A stretch of 64,000 nt of DNA, taken from positions 176,696,493 through 176,760,492 of the forward strand of contig CM060953.1 in the NCBI GenBank assembly GCA_030765055.1, written 5' to 3'. The notes under the pieces are model-generated. The model saw only the letters and a list, made by a program, of their open reading frames with translations, did no database searches and was not told where the DNA came from. The translations under genes and the position numbers were made by a program. Shown in pieces: positions 44,621 to 55,435 of this stretch (the first letter of the stretch is position 1; each line of letters begins with the position of its first letter). This DNA is from Mantis religiosa (taxonomy: Eukaryota; Arthropoda; Insecta; Mantodea; Mantidae).

Positions 44621-45422
44621 AACTTCTTTAACAGTTTAAAGCAATTGCCATCGATTATCTACACATAACATGATGCGAAACGGTTCTGCCTGGTTAAGCG
44701 AGATACTCGGATGGTATCGAACCATAAAAATGACCTAACATATGACGCATTTCAAACTGATGTTTCCAAATTTCGGAAGTAGAAAATAAACACTACCATA
44801 ACTGGGTCAGGCCTATAAACTTCAATTCTATCCTCCATACTCTCATCTGACGGTAATAAATCATGAGCATTTGAATAACAATATTTCATTGCTATCTTAT
44901 TTTTCATCGTTATTTGTAATGGAAGTGGCGTATACGGATACGTGCAGAGCAGGAAAAAGAAACCGGAATAGCGGTCTGGTAGAAATTACAGCGTAGCCTA
45001 CATTCGATTTACCGTGGACCGCTCGACTCCCTGGAGATCTGTGATGCCGACAGCAGCTTCTCTCTACAAACTTTGCAACAAGAACACGTGCCTCTCGTTG
45101 CTACGTGCTGTGAGCATAATTGTTTAAATAACGGCTTGTTATGAGCAACAAGTGTTTCCAGTACATGTGGCACAAAGCGAGAACGTTGAAAAACATGTTC
45201 AACTAAACATTACAGACAAACTCTGACATAAACGTTAAGACCGTGCAGCTTTAGCATATGTTAACGTGGTAGTCTACTTTAAAACATCTGAGCCTTACAT
45301 ATACAATTTAGATATAAATTATATGTAGCTTTTATATATGGATCATTCAGAAATTACTGGCAACACTGCCAACATTTGACGCTGTCAGCGGTAAATCATG
45401 TAAGCTGATAAAAGTGAAAAAT
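44621..45422. other. AT-rich spacer
   Basis: Nothing was recognised. Confidence 0.4.
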
Positions 45423-45782
45423 AAGAGCATCTAACCCCCCAGGGGCCTACTTCGGTAGGTACGGGTTTGGCGCACCCGGGGTCCCGAGCCAACAGTCTCC
45501 CTTGTGTGGGCTCCTCTTCGTGGTTGAGGGAGACGGTCAACTGGCCCACCCACGTGTAGGCCGTGCGTGGAGACCCGTGGAGAAGGTTGTTAGATTCTTG
45601 TCTAGTTTAGAGTTTAGGATTTAGTGAACGAAATTTTTAGTAGGTTTTGATTGATGTTTTTTATGTACGTGTATTTTTAATAGGTTTTGTTACACTTATA
45701 TAGTTTTTAGAAAGTTTTATCTGGCTTTTACCATGACTAGTTTTTTAAAGGGAGCTGATTATATATATAAAGAGCATCTAAC
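45423..45782 (+). mobile_element. Structured GC-rich retroposon with 13-bp TSD
   Basis: A 334-bp insertion (45436-45769) lies between perfect copies of AAGAGCATCTAAC (45423-45435 and 45770-45782). Its first 150 bases are GC-rich and fold on paper: CCTAC-TTCG-GTAGG (45446-45459) is a perfect hairpin with a UUCG-type loop, and CGGGT...ACCCG (45462-45478) forms a second stem. The rest becomes T-rich and ends in ATATATATA, like a LINE-type tail. No tRNA A or B box and no long coding frame are seen. It could be a non-autonomous LINE derivative keeping a structured 5' end, but the parent is not in this window. Confidence 0.8.
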
Positions 45783-45814
45783 ATAAGACCTGAAGCTTTC
45801 CTGGCGACGAATGC

Positions 45815-46627
45815 GCTCACGTTCTCCTCCGGCAGCCAGCCAGATGATAAATGATTAGCTATAAACGTTTCGGGAGTGTGCATCTCTCCCATAATCAGAA
45901 TATTTATAAAATGATATAACCATCAAAAACAACATCAGGACCATCCACAAGCCACCTCCGAAGATTAAACATATGTTCAGACCAGTGAAAGACAAACTGG
46001 ACTTCCAAGTTCCGGGAGTGTACCGCATTACCTGTGAATGTGGGACACCGTATATAGGACAAAGCGGAAGGACCATCGCTACTAGAATAATCGAACATGA
46101 ACGGAGCATTCGTTTAATGGAACCTGAGATGTCTGGGCTGGCAGAGCATTGTTTTGATAACGATCATAGAGCCAACATTCGGGAGACGACCAACTCTGCA
46201 AAATGCAACAATTACTGGGAGCGGAGAATTAAGGAGGCTTTGGCCATTTCCTCTGAACGGAGCACGCTTAAAACGTGATGCTGGATTACAGTTCAGCTCC
46301 TCTTGGGAACCACCTTAAAATGGAAATCCGTCGAACTAAGAAGCAAAGATCAATACAGCTTGATAACCAAGTTAAATAGTTACGTTTCTTTGCAACAATT
46401 TTCTATACTCACGCCATCTCCTGAGCTGGTATTTAACTTGCAGTATTTTGTTCAGTAATGCGAATTTTGATAGTGTTTTGTCTTTGTTTATAGTTGTGTT
46501 ATATCCAGTATTTCATTTGTGGTTATAATATTTTATAAATATCCTGAAGATGGGAGAGATGCACACTCCCGAAACGTTGATATCTAATCATTTTTTCAAC
46601 TGGCTGGCTGCCGAGAAGAAAGTGAGC
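45815..46627 (+). mobile_element. PLE-2: Penelope-like element bounded by long inverted pLTR-like ends
   Basis: The left end (45815-45920) is the reverse complement of the right end (46522-46627) over about 105 bp with few differences. Landmarks are GGCAGCCAGCCAG, CGTTTCGGGAGTGTGCATC and TCTCCCAT. Between the arms lie only the endonuclease domain and its 3' UTR. Inverted terminal copies are a known arrangement of Penelope pLTRs. Each arm carries the hammerhead-like block with one change in the first box. Confidence 0.9.
45973..46278 (+). pseudogene. Penelope-like GIY-YIG endonuclease domain, intact frame
   Basis: 101 codons without a stop. FRPVKDKLDFQVPGVYRITC holds the linker and the GVY strand. 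ECGTPYIGQSGRTIATRI holds the YIG strand and the catalytic-type Arg. EHERSIRLMEPEMSGLAEH, CFDNDHRANIRE and NNYWERRIKEALAISSERST follow; the late Glu in the RRIKEA helix fits the metal-binding position. The domain is complete and usable as the window's reference for PLE-1 and PLE-3, but the RT that it is normally fused to is absent. The start codon is only the first Met of the truncated frame. The gene is a dead copy despite the open frame. Confidence 0.85.
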
Positions 46628-49600
46628 AAAAAATTTTACTTTTTATAGTTTCGAAGTAGCTGCAGCAGCCTTATAGTTCTATTTAGGTCACTATTATTCT
46701 CTATGTTATTAATGATGTATCATCAATGCTGAACTTAATTACGAAATATGGCACATTTTACAGAGAGACCCACCAAACAGGTCCTGAAAAACCTTTTTTT
46801 CCCTTCTTCAGGGGATCTGAAATATGTTTACAGGACCTTTGGGTTTGATTTTTTATATGGAATGCAATATGTTCCCTTCCTACTATGCACGTGTTGGAGA
46901 AAATAAAAATGAATAACGATTTCTTATTTATGAAAAGTGTAAGGTTTAGAATTCAATATAATATTTAGTATTTCAGAAATCGTTACTCTTAACCAAATTT
47001 AGATATACACTATTATTAGGTACTTAAACAGATCTGCCTTATTTATGCAGCAACATTTAGTTTATCCGTCATGATTTAGCCATCCAGGAGAAAGGGGACT
47101 TCCAATGCTATTCTCAAGAAGTTAAACTTGCCTTGAAAATATCTTATAGACATATGGTATAAAATAAAAGTCAAATTAGGGAAAATTTTAGGAAATTTAA
47201 CATCTCTATGGTAATTTGGGGCAAGGAGGTTTCTTGATAACCTATGAGTCACACTCTAGAAAGTTCCTAAATTTAAATGAAAGTTTGGTATTTAAAGAGT
47301 TTTTCCGTTTTTACTTTGATAAAACGGAAAAATAGACGCACTTACCTATAAAAAGTACATTTTGTAAAACTGCTCTTTTTCTGGATCCAAATTTGTGTCA
47401 AAGCACATTTAATTTCTGGGTGGAATGCAGCAGTTCCTTTAGTTGTTATAAGGGCTTCGGAGAGAAAGTATAAGTGGGGTTAATATATGCATAATTCAAA
47501 GATTTCAAAGTTCCTTGAAGAGTAATGACACAAAAGTAGCAGAACGAAGGAAAATGCTAGGGTGAAACCCAATTTTGCTGAGGAATGCCGCAAGCCATCA
47601 ATTAATTACCTATATCGTGATATCAGATATCTGTTTTCGATGGTAGCGTTTATTCAACTATTCACTGAATGGTGCAGTTCTCTCTCTTGGGGTAACAATA
47701 TTAACACCGTTATAACAACCCTCCAACCACCGGCGGGGGTGAGGGCGAATTTATAAACTACGTAATTGAATTCAGCAACAAAATTGACCCCTTTCAGCTA
47801 CATTCGCGGCATGTTTGTGATCGGGTAGAGGTTCGTTCTGATGGAACGAATGCTTTCCCCCATTGTCGTTATTAAATTCTTTTTGTATTTACTTGTGAAC
47901 CGTTACCACAGCCACCCCAGCAGCTGATGCTTTATTTAAATGCAAATTATTAACTACTGGAGCTCGTGGGGGCTGCATATTACATTCCTTACCAAGAACT
48001 GGAAGCGGCGGCCAGAGAGAACTAATTTGAGATGGATGTACTTAATTTCTAATACATTAATTTTAGAACAAAAATAGCTTTGCCCTCAAGATGTGTTTCT
48101 GAGAAGCTCTTATCCTTCTCTTGAGAAACAAAATTGTTTTACAAAAAATGAAGATAAGTGTCAACTGTCCAGTAGATCGATAGACATTTTTTAAACACTT
48201 TTTGCTATCATCATGATTATTATATCGTACTGCATTCAGAGATATCTCTGAACTGTACTTGTGTCTCCTTATTTCTCCTTATTTATGCAGTAGCAGTTCT
48301 TCCATATATTTGGTATTCATGTCAATTTGGGATGTCAGATTTTGTCCATCCTCTGCAAATACTTTCTCCATCGTTCCCTGCATCACTTTATTTCGACATT
48401 TATGGATCTGCTACCTATTTCCTCTCTGATTTCTTATTTGCGTTCCACTAAGAATGTCGATATTGAGGTTTCAACCTGTTAAATCCTTTCAGTAAATATC
48501 CCTTTGAGTTTATTTGTGTATGTCTTCGTGAAAAAGGATAACTTACAATAATCTGACATGTAAATTCAACCTTTGTCAACGATTCCACACAAAGATTGTG
48601 AAGAAAATCCAACCGCCACTCCGAACTATACTCTACATGTAAACATTTTTTAAAATTTGGATTTTCTTATATTCTGCTGTGTCCAATTTAATTAATATAC
48701 CGTGTGTGTAGGACATTTTAATGACAAATGACATGTATATTTGGAATTATTTCGAACTAACCTCTGATATCCTTTTTGTTCTACATGAGTACATGACATT
48801 TGACAATCGGTAGACTGTGTGAGATAAACCTTATTACTGTAGAAAAAGTATAGGTGTCGTTAAAGGACAAAAAAGATGGGAAATACTTTTTTCTGATTTT
48901 AATCATTTGCAAGGTTTTCCTTGTATTGGTCTGACATTCTTCACATAGACACTCTTTTGTTCCTTATTTAATATCTTGTTATGTAAAAACAACCGAACTG
49001 CAAAGCTAAAACATTTGAAAGAGTGGTTGAAAAATTGATTATCGCTTTCAACCTCTTGCAGTTTCCTATTTTTGCTGTACATACAAAAGAATATAAGAAA
49101 AGCATTTATAGAACGTTTATGTCCATAAGCATGAATAGAATGAACACAAAGCTTTTTCACAAGTAATTTGCTAAATGGGTAGAACGTATCATGTGAATAT
49201 TATACATATAATTTTTTATTTTATTCATTATTTAAAATCCTTAGCTCGTGTCTGTTGCATTTATTTCATCCCATTATTTTCCTCAAGGGTCCATGTTTAC
49301 CAAGGATAGTGTAAGGTTTGAATCGAGGCTATTTCTAGAATATTTAAAGTAAACTCTTCTTGCTTTTCGATTTCATATTCTTGCTAACATTTCGCATTAT
49401 TTTGGTGTTATTTTCACCTTGTTTGTCTGCATAAGTGATAATATTTTAATATTTATTTTACTTGTTCTATGAATTGCATATTCATAACTATCTATGAGGA
49501 CGGTTCCCTTGGGAAGCTTACTTTTCTTTTATTTATTGATGCCTGGCTCATATCCTGATTCAAAACCACTTTGTGTGTACATAATTTTCTGTAAGATATG

Positions 49601-49689
49601 TGACTACTGAATTACACCAATATTACAATAAATTACATTACGATAGACGACGGACTATTTAATCCCGTTACACGTTACGCAAGCAGTTG
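46628..49689. other. Long AT-rich stretch, nothing recognised
   Basis: About 3 kb without coding, RNA or repeat signals that I can identify. An 85-codon minus frame at 48903-49160 has no family motif. Confidence 0.45.
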
Positions 49690-49935
49690 CGCGCGGATAC
49701 TTGCATGTGAGCTACCGTGGCCAACATGTCAGCATCACATTAAATTCTCCAACTGACTCGTGTGTTTCCCATTAACTCACTAGGAGTTCTCATAAATACA
49801 TGAGATATCTTAATGACGACTTACATGCTGTAAGTACTTTAGGGCTCGGGTTTTTTAGTTCAGACATAGAATTTAATGTTATGGCGCCATGTTGGTCATG
49901 GTAGCTCAAAGGTTAACAGCAGTTGGACGGAGACC
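49690..49935. repeat. SINE-D, two facing fragments
   Basis: 49690-49860 carries the family on the minus strand (GAGCTACCGTGGCCAACATG, ACTAGGAGTTCTCATAAATA). 49868-49935 carries a plus-strand head (GAATTTAATGTTATGGCGCC, GGTAGCTCAAAGGTTAACAG). The two parts point in opposite directions and meet near 49865. Confidence 0.7.
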
Positions 49936-50224
49936 TATCTGACTCTATCCCTACAATTATCATTATGTCAAACTTCAAATACGGTAACAAATTAAAATTA
50001 TATTGTGCATTTAGATAAACTACAAAAAGGCGCCAATTTGACCAAAGAATAACAAGAGCCGCTAAAATGAATACAATGAAGTGTGGCCTAAGAGATACGT
50101 ACACTTATAAATGAAATGACCAGTACGAAAAGAAAATGACATGTTCCTAGCTATCAGGTGTAAACTACTTCTATATCTCCGCGAAAAATAAGTAAATTCT
50201 AATGACAAATCATCCGCTTAGCCG
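49936..50224. other. Short spacer
   Basis: Nothing was recognised. Confidence 0.4.
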
Positions 50225-50454
50225 AAAAGTTAATAGATAAGCCCAGATGTTAAAAAGCTAAATACTATGCCCGGAATTGGAACCAGGATCTTCTATCTGC
50301 CAGATCACATGTCAGTGCAACACTAAATTCTCCAAACTACTCGCATTTTCCCCTTTAAATCACAAGGACGTCTCGTTCATGTATGGGAAAACAACTTTAT
50401 GTCGACTGACAATGCTGTAGTCCTGTGCTTCGCATTTTGGACCACTATTAGGTT

Positions 50455-51169
50455 CCTTAATGACAAGGCTACACTGAAAATGTGCCGAAAATGTTGATAA
50501 TCATAGAATTTTCTTTTTGGCATTTTTCGGTAGCTTAGATTACGTAGTAATAGATGGAATGCTATTTTTATCATCTGCACCACTTTGGGCCATCACGTCA
50601 AAATTTAAAGAGACATTTAACAATCGCTAAAAGTAACAAACATGACTTTAAAATTAATTTTCTGAGACACTTTTTTGTAACACTTTTCAGTATATAAAAT
50701 ACACCACACGTCAAAGTTTTCCATTTATCTTGGTGAAACTTACAGGATAGCTCCATAATATGTAAATAAGAAACTTCACATTCCCATTTCTTTGTTAATG
50801 CTCATGTTTTGAAAGTTATATGCCGTTAAATAATAAAATAAGTTAATATTTTCAAAATTTTGAGAGTTAGCACGTGGAAAATATTTTAGAACAAATGCTA
50901 CAATAGTATTCCAAAAAATATAAAATTGCTCTTTACTAGCCAAAGACAAAAATTAAACTTATAACCTCAAATTTTTTAACGCGTAGCACATTTTTAATTT
51001 TTACAATATTTTCACAAAAAATAATTAATAATTAGTGAACTATATGGTGTAGCAACATAAAAGTTTGCATGCAAGTGTAAAATGATACTCTAATTATGTG
51101 GCTAAATTTTCATAATGTTAGGTTTATTATTACAGAATTTGGAATTTTCAGTGTAGCCTTGCCTTAATG
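50455..51169. mobile_element. hAT-type MITE with 8-bp TSD
   Basis: The element is 50463-51161 (699 bp). It has an 18-bp perfect TIR CAAGGCTACACTGAAAAT at 50464-50481, with its complement at 51144-51161. It is flanked by CCTTAATG at 50455-50462 and 51162-51169, an 8-bp target duplication as made by hAT transposases. One extra A lies between the left TSD and the TIR. The interior is AT-rich with no transposase coding, so it is non-autonomous. The insertion splits SINE-D, which confirms the boundaries independently. Confidence 0.9.
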
Positions 51170-51189
51170 GAAATTAATTCTTCCTGTCA

Positions 51190-51850
51190 CACTGGCTATA
51201 CCGAGCGGAATGGCTCAGGCGGTTTCGTCTGAGGCCCGCATTCGGGAGGTTCGATTGCCATGGCCGACCTACCTGACCCACGGGTTTTTCGAGGGATTCC
51301 CGGGTCGCTAGGCCAATACTGGACTGTTTAATTACATCCCCCACACTTCCTGTCCCTTCATTTCATCTCCATCATCATTTCGTATCATCTTTCATCTGGT
51401 GGTCTCTTTAGGGTAGAAGCGTTGGCGGGAGTCTTGGCGGTGCATGGCAGGATGATATGCTCTGAAGAAAACTACTTCTTCCTCGAGTAGGTCGGTTGCC
51501 GGTATCCGCTCCTCTGCTGGGACAATTTCGGGACCACCAGGCAAGGACCTATGGGGCTCGCATCGCCTGCTTGGCACCATTAGGGCTCGACTGCTGGGCT
51601 CGTTGCCGTCCCGCTGTACGGAAGCGAGTTCGTTGTCCTGGCCTGTCGGAGGAAGTCTCCATCTATGTAAACTATAGGAACCCTGTCCTCTGCACTCTCG
51701 TGGCCCCTTGGGTCAGACACCCTCTGTCTCCTCTGCCTCATCCTTCCTCCCGAGGGTGCCCCACTTGTGGTCATAGGGACAATGCGCCCAGCATGGTGAC
51801 TTACGTACCGAATCGCCTCCTTAATTAAATCCTAATCCCTCACTAGCTAT
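51190..51850 (+). repeat. SINE-E, plus copy with TSD
   Basis: The body is 51200-51840. It starts ACCGAGCGGAATGGCTCAGG (A box) with the B box GAGGTTCGATTGCC. Later come TTCATTTCATCTCCATCATC, CTGGTGGTCTCTTTAGGG, GGCAGGATGATATGCTC and CCCTCTGTCTCCTCTGCC. It ends near TTAATTAAATCCTAATCCCT. It is flanked by CACTGGCTAT (51190-51199) and CACTAGCTAT (51841-51850), matching at 9 of 10. At about 640 bp it is unusually long for a tRNA-headed SINE. The 110-codon frame at 51496 is not preserved in the other copy. Confidence 0.85.
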
Positions 51851-51884
51851 GGTAGGACAAGTATTAAATACATGATATGAATTC

Positions 51885-51970
51885 AATTTTTCAATGTAGC
51901 TCTATCTCTTCAAAAATTTTCCCAGAAACGACTAATGTGAATAATTAATTAATTTCCAGATTAAGGAGCT
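51885..51970 (+). repeat. SINE-D fragment, plus orientation
   Basis: GAATTCAATTTTTCAATG, CTCTATCTCTTC and CGACTAATGTGAATAATTAA follow the order of the body after the tRNA head. The orientation is opposite to the unit immediately before it. Confidence 0.6.
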
Positions 51971-53279
51971 TGTTAGAAGAAAAAAAAACTTTTAATTTTT
52001 GTTTTAACATTTGGGCTTAGAGAAAAAAGGGATATGTGCGAGCAAAGTGGCAGAGTTCCCCATCTGGGGGAAAGCTAGCTGAAGACCGAAGACCGCCAGA
52101 AAAACAAACAGACTTAAAATGAAAGAGAGAAAGAAAAACAATGCAAAAACCAACAACAGGGAGATAAGTTATCTGCAAGAACCTTTTTTGCAGATGAATG
52201 TACTTTTGGCAAATTAGTGTTGCCGTCTGACAGAACTACAAACTGCAGGTTTACATAGTTACGGCAGTCAAGTATAACCAGGTACATATTTATGTTTATT
52301 GTTAACTTATTCACAACATACCTGCAATTAAACCTGTTGTATCCCGTATTTAATTTACAAATTTATTGCAGTCGATAATTTCAACGTTCGAAGAATTTAA
52401 TCCATGCACTCACGCGTTGACACAGAATGATCTTTTGCCATGAGAATTGGGCGCAATTTATTGTCCAAAAAATTTAAATCCGTCCTAAATCCAAACAGCA
52501 ACTAAATGTATTTCCCAGTCATTTGTTGCGCGTATTTTCCATTTGACTGAATACCACATTCAAATCACATGAATATGCAATGAAAGAGTCCCGAGAGAAT
52601 AATAGGATTTGAAAACTGTTTTATGCTCTTTGTTGAAATCGAATTTATGTAAGCAGATGATCTGTAGCAAACATGATGAAATAATTCAAGCCTTTGGAGG
52701 AATTTATTTCCCTTGACGTCCCTAACACTTTAATATCTCACATGTACTGCGTGGCTAATTTAACACATTAGAAAGTTATACTTTCTATTAGTGGAAATAA
52801 AAATTTGTGAACATGCTTTAATTACACAACAGTCACTATCCGCTAATTGATGGTTAATATGTGACAGCCTTGATATTCAGTTCTCTTTACATAAACACTA
52901 GAAAAACAAACAATGAAAGAAAATTGAATAATAACCTCACATTTAAGAAAACTGTAAGTTTTTGAAGGAATATCTTGGGAAGGTAGACATTTACCAGAGA
53001 AAGAGTACCCGTATAACGAGATCTATTGTTAACAGTTTACCAGCTAAGAAAGAGTTAAACATCACTAATAGGTCTTCTGATATTTGTTTACATTTATATA
53101 CTTAGTGTAGATATAAGAAAAATAGGAAAAACAAAAGCGATAGTCATCATTTCTACAACTGGGCCGCTGTGTCACTCTGTGCTAGTTTTGAACTTCTGTG
53201 CTACTTACATGACCAAACGAACACCGACCCACAATTTAAGTGAATAATGTAGTCTAAAGTTGTGAAAAATAAATACAAA
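51971..53279. other. AT-rich stretch, nothing recognised
   Basis: Nothing was identified. Confidence 0.4.
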
Positions 53280-53910
53280 ATGAGGTTGTGTACAGATACA
53301 GGACAATTATTTATTGCACAAAATTCTACAACTCTTAAACTACTTTTCCACATAACTGCCGAAATTTTGCAGGTATTTTTCATAGCTACGCACAAGGTTT
53401 TGTATACCTTCTTCATAGAAGTTTGCCGCCTGTGTCCTCAACCAGCTGGAAACATTTTCTTTCAGCTCTTCGTCATTGTTTTAGTGCTGACCGCCAAGGA
53501 AAGATTTGAGATGCAAAACAGGTGAAAGTCGCTAGGAGTGAGGTCAGGACTTTACGGGGGTGTTGTCAAACTCGTCCCTGTAGAATGTTTTACGTCGCAT
53601 TTGCAGTGTAAGGTCGTGTGTTGTCGTTAAGAAACACAATAACTTTACACATCGCAAATTTGCCGATAAATTTGAATTAGTTTCACCTTCCTATCGAATC
53701 ACAGATCTAATTTCACAAGCGGCGGCATTTTCAACCAACACTAACATTGTAAACAAGCACAACAACGCGTAGGTGGCTGACAGCGATCTCCAATGGTGCA
53801 CATTTCTTCTCCTTGATACAGAGCGTGTACCGTGCATGTGCGGAACTGCGATCGCAGCACTGCAGCGGAGATAAATTGAAACGGAACTTACTTTCTGGAC
53901 GCCCCTTGTA
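53280..53910 (-). mobile_element. Mariner element copy 2, 3' end lost
   Basis: The 5' TIR at the high-coordinate end reads CAAGGGGCGTCCAGAAAGTA on the minus strand, with TA at 53909-53910. The body aligns with 32947-33720. The 3' TIR expected near 53240 is missing. The transposase is traceable in pieces (about 53297-53625): VFLNDNTRPY-like second motif, FHLF-like end, and NFGSYVEK at the C-terminus. It is broken by more frameshifts than copy 1. It lacks the SINE-C present in copy 1. Confidence 0.8.
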
Positions 53911-54770
53911 TCTTTTTTGGCTTAACATTCTGTCAAGTTTCTTATTTACATTCTTTGAACAATTATTGCCATGGATAGAGTTTTTAATGGACTTTGTTAT
54001 GTTTTAAATTGATACGTGCAAAGGTCCTTGCATTTTATCACGAAATTTCAAAGTACTTTTGAAATATGTATATTTTCTCTGCATGCACATTTTTCTTAGA
54101 AAATACATCTCACAGAAACATGAAAGTTGTACTTCTTCTCACGTATGTTCTGTAAAACGCACTTTTTGAATTTCAGAATCATTAACAATTCGTAGAAGCT
54201 GAAATTCTGTGGTAACTGTGTTAAAAAGGTATATTTATTAAGTCAGTAAGTTATTTAGGAACACACCAATCGATATTTTTAATCACTGTGGTTCCCAAAG
54301 CAATTATTTCTGGACTTCTATACTTTAAGTACTTTCCAAGGAAATGACTATTAATTTTTATATTTTTGGAAAACGAAGTGAATAGATTTTTAAATGTACT
54401 CGTTTTAATGAACTTCAATTCTGTCATGAAACTCACAAAAATTATAGCGATTTCCTTTTAATTCTTTAGTTAAAAGTTACGACGTTGCAATTTATAATTT
54501 TTGAGAACTGTAGCTCTTGTAATCTGATGTAATTTGGAAAAATGTTTGAAATTTAGAACTTATTTCTGAAGTAGTTAATTCCACGAGAAACTTTTTCTAG
54601 TAGGATATGGAGTGTTTAATAAGGTATAGGATTTTTGTATAGAAGGAATATTTGTACCTCTCACGCTTTACCAGGTATACATAGGTCATTTAGAATGAAG
54701 AGAACCCATTTACTATTCTCAAAGAATTTACAGTTTGATTGGTAAAGAAACCATATTAAATATTTAGCTT
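53911..54770. other. AT-rich spacer
   Basis: Nothing was recognised. Confidence 0.4.
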
Positions 54771-55435
54771 TTAAGCAAAATCTTTTGAGCCAATTTTAAT
54801 AAAACAAAAGTAGCACATTTTTTTCCTGTGAAGGATAGCTTCGATAGGGTTGTTTCGTGAATTGTTGTGCCATACAAAACAGGAACATTGTGTACATAAC
54901 AACTTTTCGTTTTTCCATGTTTGCTTTTTGGATTCAGGGTAAAATCTTGGTAAAGCTCTTTGGTGTAAGCCTTCCTGAATCCAAAGAATGCTTATATAAC
55001 ATCTGCAAGCCATTTTTAAATGCTCTTATCTAGTTTGAAAGTTACGTAAATGCTAGTGTTAGATATGAACTCTATTTCTTTAGCCTTGTTTTCTCACTAT
55101 GAAAATTTCATCATTTTTCATCATTCAAAATGCTCCTTGAGTCGCAGTTTCGGTGTTAGACTTATAAAACTTGCTACACCCATTCATAGAGACACTATGA
55201 ATAGATATTGCCCTGGTTTGATTGTGATATGTACTTAAGCACACTTTCACATACCTCCACATGATATCTGTTGCACACAATGCGCACACGCACTTCTCGC
55301 CCGGGTCATGGTGTCTTTTCTCCTTGCAAATCAAATAATGGAAACCATGTGCTTCGTATCTTGTTGCAAAATGTTTTAGGTAGTTTGTGCCCTTCCAGTC
55401 TTCCTTGATCATTGCATCTGTGCTATAGAAATCTT
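54771..55435 (-). CDS. Candidate host gene, last two exons, Cys-rich protein of unknown function
   Basis: Two open segments on the minus strand join in phase. Exon A (55435-55255, 181 bp) follows an acceptor with a pyrimidine-rich lead (TGTTCTCCTCTCACAG) and ends at a consensus-like donor, GGAG|GTATGTG. Exon B (55002-54771) follows GGCTTGCAG and runs to a TAA at 54771-54773. The intron would be 252 bp. Exon A leaves two bases of a codon and exon B supplies the third (an Arg). Exon A contains KEDWKGTNYLKHFATRYEAH and GEKCVCALCATDIMW. Exon B contains LLCTQCSCFVWHNN and KKMCYFC. The Cys pairs suggest metal binding. I recognise no family. Upstream exons are not found and no AATAAA is seen close by, so this may be a gene, a pseudogene or chance. 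Confidence 0.3.

Larger units (their letters stand above)
50225..51885 (-). repeat. SINE-D unit split by two later insertions
   Basis: The head and body run on the minus strand at 50260-50462 (GCCCGGAATTGGAACCAGGA; GGACCACTATTAGGTTCC). They continue after a MITE at 51162-51199 (CCTTAATGGAAATTAATTCT, CACACTGGCTAT) and again after SINE-E from 51841 (CACTAGCTATGGTAGGAC). Removing both insertions restores the order seen in the uninterrupted array at 36350. Confidence 0.8.
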
